Below, one piece after another: positions 54,501 through 64,000 of a stretch of 64,000 nt of DNA. The stretch comes from Chelonoidis abingdonii (Eukaryota; Chordata; Testudines; Testudinidae), in assembly GCF_003597395.2 (NCBI RefSeq), contig NC_133770.1:206787102-206851101 (forward strand), read 5' to 3'. A program made the translations under genes and the position numbers. How positions within the stretch are numbered: the stretch's first letter is position 1; the number at the start of each line of letters is the position of its first letter. A model generated the notes under the pieces. That model had not been told where the DNA came from. It saw only the letters and a list, made by a program, of their open reading frames with translations, and made no database searches.

Positions 54501-57500
54501 CCAGACCTCTACCTAATGGTCAGCAGGACACTCACGTGCTGATGCGATCGATGTGATATCAGTCCATATTTCACATCTACCCATACTGGGTAGGGGAGGA
54601 GGTAGGGAATACTGCTGCTTCACTGCTGCAGCAGTCGCGTTACCAGCAGCATTCAGTAACATAGGGTGACATTGGAAGTAGCTACAGGGAATGAATTTCT
54701 TTCCCTTCTTCTTGTCATGTGGTGGGGGAAGAAACTGCAGGAGACTGTTCCCCTGAACCACACCAGACACTGATGTTTTGAACTACAGACATGGGAGCAC
54801 ATCAGCCAATGGAAATCGCAAATGACTTTTCAGTAGTCCTGTGACTGTGGGAATAAGGCTGAGCTCAGTACCGCGGGGTGACCCATCGGCCATGAGCGAT
54901 CCTTCTATCTTCTGCTTCCCGTTAGGCTTGTGCACGCACGTGTTGTATCTGGAATTATATTTTTCAAACCTTTAGTCTGTTTCTGTAACGGAGTCCTGAA
55001 TCGACACAGATTTGTTCCTGGCGCCGATACACAGAATCAGAGATGACCAGTATCTCCCGTTCGTCCATGATGGGCTCTTTTTGCGATTTGAGACTGCTCC
55101 CACCGTGCGCTGATCGAGCTTCTCACTGCAGAGGCACAGGAAATGTATTACTCAAAGGTGTTTTTTATTTTACGGGCTTTCCTGTTTTACCTGCCCGCTG
55201 AATCGAGTTCTAGATTTGCTTCCAGATATGACGTGTTATCATTGGTAGACTTTTGCACTTGTGGGATACGCCCGAGCCAATAACGTCGATTTCCGTCCAC
55301 ACTAACCGTAATCCGATATGTTAATATCGAATTTAGCGCTACTCCTCTCGTCGGGGAGGAGTACAGAAATTGATTTAAAGAGCCCTTTATATCGATATAA
55401 AGGGTGTTGTAGTGTGGATGGGTACAGCGTTAAATCGATATAATGCTCTTTAAATCGATTTAAACGCGTAGTGTAGACCAGGCCTGACTGGCAGGCTTCC
55501 TGCTTCTGATGTACTTTAAATATTTTTGCTTTAGTTTTTGGGTCTTTTGCCAGTTGCTTTTCTTTTTTGGCCTGTATAATTATATTTGTTACAGTTGACT
55601 TGCCAGGGTTTATGCTCCTTTCTATTTTTCTTGGTAGGATTTGACTTCAAATGTTTAAAGGGTGCCTTTCTCTCTCTAACTGCTTCTCTTACTCTGTTTA
55701 GCCATGGTGCCATTTTTTTGATTCTCTTACTGTTTGTTTGTTTGTTTTTTTAAATATGGATTTAGTTTGAATTTCTGTTACAATGTTTTTAACTTGTTCC
55801 TATGCAGCTTGCAGGCATTTCACTTTTGTGACTGTTTCTTTTAATTTCCATTTAACTAGCTTTCTAATTTTTTTTTGTTCCGCTTTTTGAAGTTAAATTA
55901 TACTTTTGTGGCTTTCTTTCAGATTTCCTTCCCTTCACCAGGATGTTAAATTTTTAATTACATTACAGTCACTGTTACTGAGTGGTTCAGCTTTTATTCA
56001 CCTCTTGGATCAAATCCTATTATCCATCTAGGACCAGAGCTGTCCCTTGAGTAGGGCAAATCGGGGCAACTACCTTGGGCCCTCCGCTTGGGGTGGGGGG
56101 GGAGGGCTGTCCTGATATTTAGCCCTTTGTCCTGCATCCCAACTGATGTAGGATTTGGGTGCCATTTGTCTTGATATTTAGATAGTCAGTATGGAGTTAC
56201 CTGAAATCCTCCATTATTATTGGGAACATAGAAGTGCTTTCAATAGAGAGAGGAAGCTCAGTGTACTCAAGTATTGTTTATTGGTTTTAATGACTGCTGA
56301 CAAATTATCATCAAATGAAAATCATTATATATACAATTTGTAAGTGAAGGTTAAAGGTAGCTGCAAAATTACCACTGTAATGTGGGGAAGTATTTTGGGA
56401 TTTCTCCTGTTTTTGGAAACTGGTGATGACCATTCTCCCCACAATCAAAATGGAAAATGTGTACTGTATTACTGTTTCATCTGGACTGCTGTGTGTTTGC
56501 AGGATTGTTAATTTTAATCCACTACTATGCTGTTGAGAAGTGTATAGTTCTAAGAGCACTGTACTTTCATTGAGGGATGTGGCTTATTTAAATATTATAG
56601 GAGTATCAAAAAGTAGTGTTCTTAGATCCTGTCAGAGATTGGGTAGATTGTTGTACAGGATGTAATATAAAGTTACTCCTGGTGTGGAATTCTGCACCAA
56701 AAAATGAAAAAAAATGTGCACAATATTTTAAAATTCTGCATATATTATTTGTCAAAATATTACAATATAATCACACCAGTTTCAATTATTTTTAGTCATT
56801 TTATTTCAAAATACTTGTCAGCAAGTATGTCTGTAACAGTACAGAAAACACAAAAGATTCAGGAAATGTTTTTTGACAAATAGATTCCTTACTAGGCATA
56901 TTAATACAGAACTCCGAGTAATAATTCATTTAAACTAAAATACAGAACCATATTTCCTGCACACCTCAGAAAAAATGCGAAGGCTTGGGAGAGTCAAGGG
57001 TAATGGAGGGGGAAGTAAATTGCTGGGGAGGAGCCCTGGGTGTGAACTTGGAGGGTTGTTGGGTATGCATGGGAAAAGGTATGGAACAGGTTTTTTGGGG
57101 AGGAGGTAGGGAGGGATTTTTGGGGAGCTTCCCCCATGCAGACGCTGGATGACCCCTAGCCTCTCCCATTCAGTCAGGCACATCTGTCCCTGTCTCTGTG
57201 TGTCTCTGTGCCCTCATCCAGCCACTGTCCTATCCTTCATAGCTTTGCACGCCCTTCTTCATCTCCATGTGTCTGTGTGCTCCTTTCCAGCCACCCTGTG
57301 TCCCTGTACCCACTCCCCTGTCCCTGTATAGCTCTGCGCTCCTTCACCATCGCAATGTTTCTCTGTGCCCTCACTCAATCACCCTCTGTCCTTGTCTCCC
57401 TGTACCCCATCCCCATGTGTCTCTGCTCCCCAGGTCCCTGTGCTCCACTCCCATTGAGCCCTTGCCCCAGTTCATCTTCCCCTACTAACCCTTATGAGCC

Positions 57501-60500
57501 CCTGTCTGACCCCTGACCCCCGTACCCCCAACCCTACCCTGTCTGTTTCCGCATAGCTTGGAGCTGCTGCTGTTTTTGCACCACAGTACCCTTTGGTGGG
57601 CAAAAGGTAGACTGCAGCAACATTTTGGCAGAAGTTTTTTTCTATGCAAAAATCTGCAGGGCTCATTAATTGTCCATGTGTGCAATAGCGCAGAATTCTC
57701 CCAGGAGTAATAAAGTGTTCTGTTTAGATGGATGTCCATGGCAGAATCCGAGAAGTACTTGCTGAGACTATACGCGAAGAATTAGCACCCGAGCATCAAC
57801 AGTTATCCGCAGAAGATCTGATGAAAGCCCTAAGACGACGAGGAATCATTGATGATGTTATGAAAGAACTTACATTTGTAACCGTGAGTAGCTTTTGAAA
57901 AAGAAAATATGTGAAATCAGAAAATATCATCATCTTAGCACTGTGGAAATTCTTTCACTAGAGAGTGAAAGCTCAATGCACTCAAATGTCACTTACATTA
58001 GCTTTAATAACTGCTACCAGATTGTTAGCAAATCAGTTTAACGTTTACTCTGATGTCATTGAATGACACTATTGTTTCTTAAAATCAGTTGAAGTTATGT
58101 GTACAGTATTGAACCATCCAGTCGGATGGAAGGTCCTAGCCACTCACGAGAAGGGTGGTGTTGGAGGCATTGTAGGGTTGTGAGTGAGGGATTCTCAGGG
58201 TTTCAAGAGCGTAATGCATCCGACGAAGTGGGTTTTCACTCATGAAAGCTCATGCTCCAATATGTTTGTTAGTCTATAAGATGCCACAGGACTCCACTGC
58301 ATTTTCTTCCTTGAGTCTTTAAAAATGCATTTTAACTATAATTCTAGGATATGAATGACAGAGAGATGGCTTCAACTCCGAAACCTTCTACACATTTTGT
58401 TGACAGACAAGCTCCAGTATTGCAAAAAAGTATGTTTTTGTTAATTTAATATCTTGTTCATAGTTCCATAAGAAATATGAGATTTTACTTACAAGATGTA
58501 AGGTTAACTATAGGAACTTAATGAAGTTTTTTATTGTGTTTTAGGAATTCAGTTAAAATAATTACTATAATGTACAGAAAGCAAAAGGCTTTCCTGTTCT
58601 TATTAAAAGGAAATAAAACAGTGTAAATAGAAGAAAGATATGCCATGTAAGCAGCAGCAGCAGCAGCAACAATAACAACAAATCACACATTTTAGTATAA
58701 ATTGAAATGTTTGCTAAATATTTTAAGAACCAGTTTTATCCATTCTTCCAAACACTTCCTGTGGAAGTATATCTTGTGATCTCTTTTATTAGTTTACTGA
58801 TGTTTTAAAAACATTTCTTAAGACCTGTTGGCAGTTTCTTCACATTTATTGCTACACTTTGCAGCTAACATTGACCCAACACGGAGGTATCTTTACCTTC
58901 AGGTTTTGGGTGGAAAAGCTTTTCTGGAACATCTGCAAGAACCTGAACCTTTACCTGGTCAAATTTGTTCTACCTTCACTCTGTGTTTGCACTTTCGAAA
59001 CCAACGTTTCCGCTCTAAACCTGTCCCATGTGCCTGTGAACCAGATTTTCATGATGGTTTTTTACTTGAAGTACACAAGGATAGCCTAGGTAAGGAACAC
59101 CGTAAGTCTGAAAATAATGTCATGTATTGTGCTAACCTGATGGAGTTGTTTCAGATTATTTGATATTATTTTGATCAATAATATAGCAAATACAAGTGAC
59201 AAGTATTCATTTCTGATACTTTATTTTTTCAAAACTACATTCATCTAATTATGATTTAGTTGGAAATGTGAGGATTGTTTGTGACCATTGCAATAATTTT
59301 TGAGTATTTATGATATCAGAATTAAAACATGTAGATGGATTAGATCACATTAGAGGTGGCTAAGTTAATTATATTAGCCTGTCAATACAGATGGTGGCTA
59401 CTGCCACATCTATTGTTGGCTGTAGGCTTTGGTACAGTAATGCCAATTCCTTTCCTAAAGGGGTACAAAAAGAATCTCTTAACTTAGGAAGAACAGTCAA
59501 AATATGTTGAAAAAGGAGTTTAATGGGCAAGATTATTACCATGTTGTAAACCTCCAAAATATTTTAATTGAAATAACAAGATGAAACAGGATGTATGTCA
59601 TGCTGGAATATTGCTGTACCTTGACTGTATAGTTCAAGGCTAGAAGCTTTGAAGCCACTCAGACTAGACATATTCCATTGTCCTATTGAAAATATTAGAA
59701 GGCCCTATCATTAATTTTATAATGTATCAAAATAACATATAGTTCTTTTGTTAAAATAGTCAGATAGTAAAACAGCAGATGAAGAGTCCACATTCATGCA
59801 TGCAGTGGTATAAATGAAAACATAGGAACATAAGAGTTGTACCACATTAGATCAGTGGTTCACCTATGTTACCAGATGCTTCAAAAGAAGATATTAGAAA
59901 GCCCATACAAGATTATTATGGAATAACCTGACCACAGGGGAAGTTTCTTTCTAATTGCTGTCAGTTAGTAGTTGGCTTGTGCCCTGAAGCATAATGGGTT
60001 ATATTATTTATTTTTTTTTTAAAGTATCCTAGCTAATGTAATTGAGGATATTCTCAATAAAATTTTTAAGATAGGTATTCAATAAGAGCTTTCCTCAAAT
60101 ATGTCTTGTGGCAATGAGTTCTACAGGTTAAGTATGCATTATGGTATAAAAAAATCCCCCAAATACTTCCTTTTATCAGTTTTAAATTTGTTACCTTTTT
60201 CATTTAACTGAATGTCTCATTGTTTTTGTATTATTAGGCCAAATAAGAGTGCCCAAGTTTACTTTCTCTCTAACAGTCATTATTCTCTGTACATGCATCT
60301 TGACCTCTTCTATTTGTCACCTTTGTAAACTAAACAACACTAATATTTTCAGTCTTTCCTCATATGGAAGTCTTTCCACGCCTCTATCATAATTTGTTTT
60401 TGAACCCCTTCTATTTCTCTTATATCTTCTTTTGAGATTGTGGGACATGAGTGACCAGAACTGATTGCTTTTTAACTTGTGCAGTAATTTAAAAAAAAAA

Positions 60501-63500
60501 AAGAAAACAGTTTTAGAGACTGTAATCGTGTGTTCTCTTAAAGCAGTTTTAGTGGGGAGAATTTCTATTACAATATTGTGATTGAAGTAATGTATCTGTA
60601 ATATGCTTGTTGTTTTGTATTGGTCTAATAATGCAGGTGACGGAAGTAAAATGGTGGATGCAACCACTATGTTATCAATATGTGATCCAGTGCATATGGT
60701 TCTGATCAAAACTGACACATTTGGTGAGACCACATTAGTGGCATCTTATTTCTTGGAATGGCGATCAGTCCTTGGTGCAGAGAACAGAGTAACAAATGTT
60801 GCTGTAGAGCTTCTGGGTGTAGGTAAGATGAAACACTTCAGCTATAATGGCAAACTAAAAATTGTATAAAAATTGCTTTTGGCTGAAACCAGTATTTACA
60901 GTATGGTTTCATCATGGTTTGGCTAACTAACATAGATAATATCTCCTAATAAATTACATGGGATACCTGTAATCAGATTCTTCTTTACTGTCATCTGATA
61001 CAGAAAACATAATATTCCAAATTCACTTCTTTGATTGGAGAAATTTGTGAGGTGGGACCCCCCCTCCATTTGTATTCTGCAGAGCTTAAATAAATAACCA
61101 GACAAGACTACCTAGCCAGACAGATCCAAAAGATGAGGCTGATCCACCACAAGGAGTTCTAGGGTCAGCCTTCAGAGAAGCTCATTTCCACTTACTGTGA
61201 AAGGGGAGGGTGCTGGATTTTTGCTAAGGTGCTATCTTTGAACCCTGGATAGGGGCTTCATATTTTGTCAGCCTATAGCTAGTAGAGATGTCAAATCTGA
61301 AATTCCAACTACCACAGCAAATAGAAGGGAGAAGGCTCTTTCTGTTTACCTGCTCTAAAGCTTCCTGGCTGCTGCACGAGTGAAAGGTTTTTGGTACTCA
61401 GTTCTTTTGACTGTTGCAAGGAGTGTAGATAGAGGTTTAGGAGGAAAGAAGTTTCTGGACTCCACCTGTCAACCTCTCTGTTTGCTTTCTTTTTATGAGT
61501 CAATATTTCCCTGTCTGCCTCTTCTGCTCATAGCCTTCCAGAGCATCATTGGTGTGAAATTGACTTTCTTCACAATTTCATTCCTCTTCAGAGTTCTGAA
61601 TAGCAGTTTTAAAACCAGCCACAGAGAGCACTGTGTTGTGCTCTCAGTTCTACAGGTTACCATGATTGACTAAAGCATCTTGCTGCTAAGATAGTAGTTC
61701 AGTTTTAAGTGTAGCTTTAATATATGATTTTTTTTCCAAATTTTTAAGTCTTGAGGCACTATATTTTAATGGACCAGACATGAACTTAGGATAGGAGAAA
61801 ATGATCTTGACTTACAGTCCTAGCTCTGCAATAGACTTGCTTTGTACTCCTGGGTAGGTTACTTGAGTATTTTCTGTCACAGTTGTTAAATCTATAAATC
61901 AGGAAAAACTTGCCTACATATTTTAGAATATTGTTGTGAGGATTAAATCATTACTGTTTGTGCATTTTAGGTATTACATAAGTGCTAATTAAAAAAAAAT
62001 GCCTTTTATTTTTAAATGGATTAGTCCAGTATTGATGTACAACGAGTAAAACCCCAAGAAGAAGCTTGTTCAAGGAAATACAACCCTCCTATGACCACAG
62101 CATTGTTTTATATTACCTTCAATACTTTTTTGTGGATTTTTTTTTTAAATTAAATAAAAAAAACCAAATAGCTCACTGACAAAATAAAATTATTGAAGAA
62201 GTTTAACACAAAACCACAGACTTGGTAGAAGAGGATCTGAAAAGGACACAAAAAAACATTTGAGCACAAGGATTTGAATAATTTTTAGTTATTAATGGAA
62301 AAACTCCTGTCATTTTTCTACTTGTTCACTCAATTAAAGCATTAAAATCCATAAAACCTCTATCTTGTCCTCCTTCAAACTCCCCTTATGTCTTACCTGT
62401 GTTTTGAGGCATGTGATGTATTTTGTAGATGCTGCCTTTTGATGTAGCTAGACCAGTGGTTCTCAAACTTTTGTACTGATGACTCCTTTCACATAGCAAG
62501 CCTCTGAGTGTGACACTTCCCCACCCCCCCCCATTAAAAACACATTTTTTTATATTTAATACTATTATAAGTGCTGGAGGTGAAGTGAGGTTTGCGACCC
62601 CCATGTAATTACCTCATGACCTCCCGAGGGGTCACGACCGCAGTTTGAGAACCCTGGAGCTTAACAAATAGCAAGCTGACACTGTTGCTTATGTTGCTAA
62701 TTTCACTGTTGCCTCATCCTCTTCTAAACATTTTTGTTTTGTTTCTTACACCTGTTAACATCAGGTTATAATCCTAAATTGTGAGATCTCTGGGGCAATG
62801 ACTTGTCTCTCTTTGGTGTATGGGGGGTTAAATCTCTTTGTACAATATATAATGTAGTGCAGGGGTTGGCAACCTTTTAGAAGTGGTGTACCGAGTCTTC
62901 ATTTATTCACTCTAATTTAAGGTTTCGCGTGCCAATGATACACTTTACGTTTTTAGAAGGTCTCTTTCTATAAGTCTATAATATATAACTAAACAATTGC
63001 TGTATGTAAAGTAAATAAGGTTTTAAAATGTTTAAGAAGCTTCATTTAAAATTGAATTAAAACGCAGAGACCCCTGGACTGGTGGCCAGGACCTGGGTAG
63101 TATGAGTGCCACTGAAAATCAGCTTGCGTGCCACCTTCGGCACCCGTGCCATAGGTTGCCTACCCCTGATGTAGCGGGTCCCTTATCCTTGAATGAGGCC
63201 TAAAGATGCTGCTGTCATACATATAATAAAGTACACACACAAATATTTAAGCATCAATCTAATATGATAGTAAGAAAAACTGGCATCTTCCATTCTTTCT
63301 TCCTTTCTTTTCAGATTTAAAAGGGACAGATAGTAGTAGTTTTTTTTTTTTAATGAACTTCTTTGTGTTCATTCTTGGTTAACTGATCTATATGTCATAG
63401 ATGCCTCTGAATTTCTCAGTGAATTGATCAAGCAATATTTTGGTTCAAAGGTACAGAATCAAAGGTTTCTGTTGGAGTCCTAAATATCAAACTTGAGATG

Positions 63501-63548
63501 TACCCACAGCTAAATAAGACACTGTCCCAGGAAATAGTTAATACTCAA
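48337..63548 (+). CDS. CEP76: CEP76 (centrosomal protein 76), 5' part, exons 1-6
   Basis: Centriolar protein that binds CP110 and prevents centriole over-duplication. Exons: 48337-48399, 57728-57883, 58348-58429, 58865-59089, 60637-60822, 63451-63548. They give 810 nt or 270 residues, phase 0 at the end, and all introns are GT-AG. N-terminus MALPPEKVSELKQ, then MDVHGRIREVLAE and LRRRGIIDDVMKE (helical part), a variable exon 3, then IDPTRRYLYLQVLGGKAF, which opens the CEP76-type C2 domain running to about residue 260 (EPDFHDGFLLEV, FGETTLVASYFLEWRS). The start has a good Kozak context, GCCATGG. The remaining part, including the transglutaminase-like region known in this family, lies past the window. 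Identification is secure. Confidence 0.97.
48524..48546. repeat. (TG)n microsatellite
   Basis: About eleven TG units followed by tatacac, 125 bp downstream of the CEP76 exon 1 donor. Confidence 0.85.
48560..50110 (-). mobile_element. Decayed non-LTR retrotransposon (I/Jockey-type reverse transcriptase, not CR1)
   Basis: Minus strand, starting near 50105: AGMDKIYPEFLKKLGP (palm entry block), then STIKLIIEMLSNSRF (about 49670) and VTSSLKF (about 49540), the region before the YADD box. Next is LQTVETIS, and from 49130 a long stretch resembling the thumb/connection. Near 48700-48570 is NCDCGEVQTT, a C-terminal cysteine motif of such elements. At least six frame breaks. The clade call is tentative; RTE-like is an alternative. 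Confidence 0.55.
51008..51148 (-). repeat. MIR-type SINE (reverse orientation)
   Basis: tatttatcccaactttatagttcaggaactaaaatacagagattaagtaacttccatatggtcacacag is the reversed MIR core. Confidence 0.7.
51337..51615. mobile_element. MITE-like block
   Basis: Repeated tttaccagtatagc / cactggtaaaggc / aaaccagtatagtt pieces in both orientations and tgccacactaaggggtaataaagctttaac suggest a decayed foldback MITE. Confidence 0.4.
51780..53157 (-). mobile_element. CR1 LINE, 3' half (minus)
   Basis: Minus strand encodes KGVPQGSVLRPVLLNIF with KFSDDTKLINIG (reverse-transcriptase box, SDD), then AQCAAAVKKANTILGTIRKW, QRRATKIIKGMEQ and EKKRLRGDMIEVYKT, followed by the 3' UTR to about 51780. Best preserved CR1 in the window, yet broken by stops. 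Confidence 0.92.
53158..53340. mobile_element. Fragment of the TACTCCTGG-ended transposon family
   Basis: acttctggggggattctgcatcactgcacatgcacagaattcatg resembles the termini of the 56676-57707 element. It interrupts the CR1 together with the next element. Confidence 0.5.
53360..55484. mobile_element. 2.1 kb non-autonomous DNA transposon (PIF/Harbinger-like ends)
   Basis: Ends GGCCACGTCTACACTACG and, inverted, GGCCTGGTCTACACTACG, 16 of 18 the same. TGA flanks both sides (53357-53359, 55485-55487). Sub-terminal sequences are rich in ATCGAT/TATCGA. The interior has no frame resembling a transposase. Shares the GTCTACACTAC core with the 12392-12691 MITE. Confidence 0.75.
55490..56040 (-). mobile_element. 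CR1 LINE, more 5' part (minus), continuing 51780-53157
   Basis: Minus strand 55713-55531 encodes PWLNRVREAVRERKAPFK and KKNRKEHKPWQVNCNKY, the segment between endonuclease and reverse transcriptase of CR1. Same strand and correct order for one CR1 with the earlier block; a few hundred bases are missing between. Confidence 0.8.
56676..57707. mobile_element. 1 kb DNA transposon (Tc1/mariner-like, TA flanks) ending beside CEP76 exon 2
   Basis: Left end CTCCTGGTGTGGAATTCTGC, right end inverted CTCCTGGGAGAATTCTGCGC, with TA on both sides (56674-56675, 57708-57709). The interior is AT-rich at the left and has a C-rich tandem zone at 57150-57520 (ccctgtgtccctg-like) that makes spurious frames. The superfamily is judged from the TA alone. 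Confidence 0.65.
57728..57883 (+). CDS. CEP76: CEP76 exon 2
   Basis: Acceptor gttctgtttag|ATG, donor ACC|GTGAGT, 156 nt, 52 codons from MDVHGRIREV to KELTFVT. The upstream intron end is only 18 bp from the edge of a DNA transposon. Confidence 0.96.
58212..58305 (+). mobile_element. Penelope-like 3' tail fragment
   Basis: atgcatccgacgaagtgggttttcac, then gaaagctcatgctccaatatgtttgttagtctataagatgccacaggactcc. Matches 905-1000 in order. Confidence 0.7.
58348..58429 (+). CDS. CEP76: CEP76 exon 3
   Basis: Acceptor ataattctag|GAT, donor A|GTATGT, 82 nt. Encodes DMNDREMAST to APVLQK plus one base. This segment is poorly conserved in the family; it is supported by phase and by FVDRQ, which resembles the human FDRQ. 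Confidence 0.88.
58650..58672. repeat. (GCA)n microsatellite
   Basis: About six GCA units followed by caacaataacaacaa in CEP76 intron 3. Confidence 0.85.
58865..59089 (+). CDS. CEP76: CEP76 exon 4 (start of C2 domain)
   Basis: Acceptor acactttgcag|CT, donor G|GTAAGG, 225 nt. Encodes NIDPTRRYLYLQVLGG through FLLEVHKDSL. Near-identical to the human segment as I recall it. Confidence 0.97.
   Translation, partial: LTLTQHGGIFTFRFWVEKLFWNICKNLNLYLVKFVLPSLCVCTFETNVSALNLSHVPVNQIFMMVFYLKYTRIA
59090..60636 (+). other. CEP76: CEP76 intron 4
   Basis: Contains an old reversed CR1 (59820-60460). The remainder is unremarkable AT-rich DNA. Confidence 0.7.
59820..60460 (-). mobile_element. Old CR1 remnant (minus)
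   Basis: Order of motifs is as in the younger copy at 51780: tgtaccacattagatcagtggttcacc, then caatgagttctacaggttaagtatg, ccaaatacttccttttatcag, tttcctcatatggaagtctttcc. Minus-strand VERLPYEERLKILVLFSLQR (60376-60317) is CR1 ORF2. More diverged than the others. Confidence 0.75.
60637..60822 (+). CDS. CEP76: CEP76 exon 5
   Basis: Acceptor aataatgcag|GT, donor G|GTAAGA, 186 nt. Encodes GDGSKMVDATTMLSICDP and continues through FGETTLVASYFLEWRS to ELLGV. Confidence 0.97.
62454..62657. mobile_element. hAT-type MITE
   Basis: Ends CAGTGGTTCTCAAACTTT and CAGTTTGAGAACCCTGG (last bases altered). Flanks AGCTAGAC and AGCTTAAC agree at six of eight bases. Confidence 0.65.
62860..63168. mobile_element. 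hAT-type MITE with 8-bp target duplication
   Basis: Ends CAGGGGTTGGCAACCTTT and, at the right, GGTTGCCTACCCCTG. Flanks ATGTAGTG (62852-62859) and ATGTAGCG (63169-63176) differ at one base. 309 bp, no coding content. Confidence 0.85.
63451..63548 (+). CDS. CEP76: CEP76 exon 6
   Basis: Acceptor ttggttcaaag|GT, donor CAA|GTAAGT, 98 nt. Encodes TESKVSVGVLNIKLEMYP to EIVNTQ. Ends in phase 0 at the last exon visible in the window. Confidence 0.95.
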
Positions 63549-63635
63549 GTAAGTAATTCATAATTTGTATGGAGAGTGTTTTTGTTTTGTTTTTAAATTC
63601 ACCGAACTGTCAAATTTCAGACTTGTTGATACTAA

Positions 63636-63937
63636 GGGTATGTCTACATTACTCCTCGGATCGGCGGGCAGCGGTTGATCCAGTGGGGATCGATTTATCA
63701 CGTCTCATCTAAATGTGATAAATTGACACCCCCCGCCCCGATCCCTCTCCTGTCAACTCCTGTACTGCAGTGCTGCAAGAGGCGCAAGCAGAGTGGATGT
63801 GGGAGTGACAGCAGTTGACTCACCACAGTGAAGACACCACTGTAAGTCGATCTAAGTACATCGACCTCAGCGAAGTTATTCACGTCGCTGAAGTTGCGTA
63901 ACTTAGATTGATTTCCTCCCCCAGGGTGGACCAGGGC
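63636..63937. mobile_element. PIF/Harbinger-type MITE (sister of 12392-12691)
   Basis: Starts GGGTATGTCTACATTAC after TAA (63633-63635). Ends near gtggaccagggc. Shares atcggcgggcagcggttgat...ggggatcgattt and gaagttattcacgtcgctgaagtt with the 12392 copy. It follows CEP76 exon 6 by 87 bp. Confidence 0.7.
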
Positions 63938-63939
63938 AT

Positions 63940-64000
63940 AGATTCCAAGGCCAGGAGGGACCATTGTTATCATACCATCTGACTTTCTGTGTAACACGGG
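63940..64000 (-). mobile_element. CR1-like 3' fragment, cut by window edge
   Basis: tagattccaaggccaggagggaccattgttatcat: the reversed CR1 3' motif seen in other form at 21257. Confidence 0.5.

Larger units (their letters stand above)
48400..57727 (+). other. CEP76: CEP76 intron 1 (9.3 kb)
   Basis: Holds an antisense LINE remnant (48560-50110), a reversed MIR (51008-51148), a MITE-like block (51337-51615), a large CR1 (51780-56040) broken by other transposons, and a Tc1/mariner-like element (56676-57707). Between about 50280 and 51000 nothing was recognised. Confidence 0.8.
57884..58864 (+). other. CEP76: CEP76 introns 2 and 3
   Basis: Intron 2 has a Penelope-like 3' tail at 58212-58305. Intron 3 has a short (GCA)n tract at 58650-58672. 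Nothing else recognised apart from exon 3 (58348-58429). Confidence 0.75.
60823..63450 (+). other. CEP76: CEP76 intron 5
   Basis: Two hAT-type MITEs (62454-62657, 62860-63168) and a possible old MIR (about 61820-61985). Nothing recognised at 60830-61800. Confidence 0.7.

Noticed and set aside
57208..57516. Cys/Ser/Pro-rich frame resembling a small secreted protein
   Set aside because: It is the translation of a C-rich tandem zone inside a DNA transposon next to CEP76 exon 2.
1..64000. CRISPR array, operon or prokaryotic insertion sequence
   Set aside because: All genes have GT-AG introns and vertebrate repeats dominate; no regularly spaced repeats with unique spacers were seen.

Overview
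This is a 64 kb piece of vertebrate nuclear DNA, most likely from a turtle. The genes are split by long introns, and CR1 LINEs are common. There are also Penelope-like elements, MIR-type SINEs, an endogenous retrovirus and many short inverted-repeat DNA transposons of kinds I associate with chelonian genomes. The species call is inference; the gene calls rest on reading each exon with its splice sites and phase.

Three protein-coding genes were found, in the order PTPN2 - PSMG2 - CEP76, which I recall as the order on human 18p11.21. (1) The 3' end of PTPN2 (+, 1283-15345): the last catalytic-domain exon, the linker exon, the exon that ends the ER-anchored isoform (stop 10515-10517), and a separate last exon 4.8 kb further on that ends the nuclear isoform. 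(2) PSMG2 (-, 38803-20905), complete in seven exons, 801 nt including stop, 266 aa, convergent with PTPN2. (3) CEP76 (+, from 48337), exons 1-6 encoding 270 residues, running off the right edge.

Layout. 1-15.7 kb: PTPN2 exons, with repeats in the introns (foldback MITEs, a hAT element with 8-bp target duplications, a PIF/Harbinger-type MITE, SINEs). 15.7-20.66 kb: intergenic, mainly an antisense Penelope-like remnant. 20.66-38.8 kb: PSMG2. Its long intron 2 holds a CR1, an antisense BED-finger hAT transposase remnant and a decayed copy of an unusual coding element with an EEADTK motif and a cysteine-rich end. 38.8-48.3 kb: a transposon-filled gap between the divergent PSMG2 and CEP76 start codons, with a CpG-rich promoter at each edge. 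It holds an inverted Penelope-like copy, a 379-bp foldback, a truncated CR1 and a 6.4 kb defective endogenous retrovirus on the minus strand. That retrovirus has an extra env fragment lying outside its 5' LTR, about 380 bp from the CEP76 start codon. 48.4-64 kb: CEP76 introns containing a second type of LINE (antisense), a large CR1 broken by a 2.1 kb inverted-repeat transposon, and a 1 kb transposon ending 18 bp before CEP76 exon 2.

The three genes act in unrelated processes: phosphatase signalling, 20S proteasome assembly and centriole copy control. They are linked by position, not by pathway. I saw no new enzymatic system. The most unusual items are the retroviral arrangement at the CEP76 promoter, the EEADTK element, and the transposon-separated divergent promoters.
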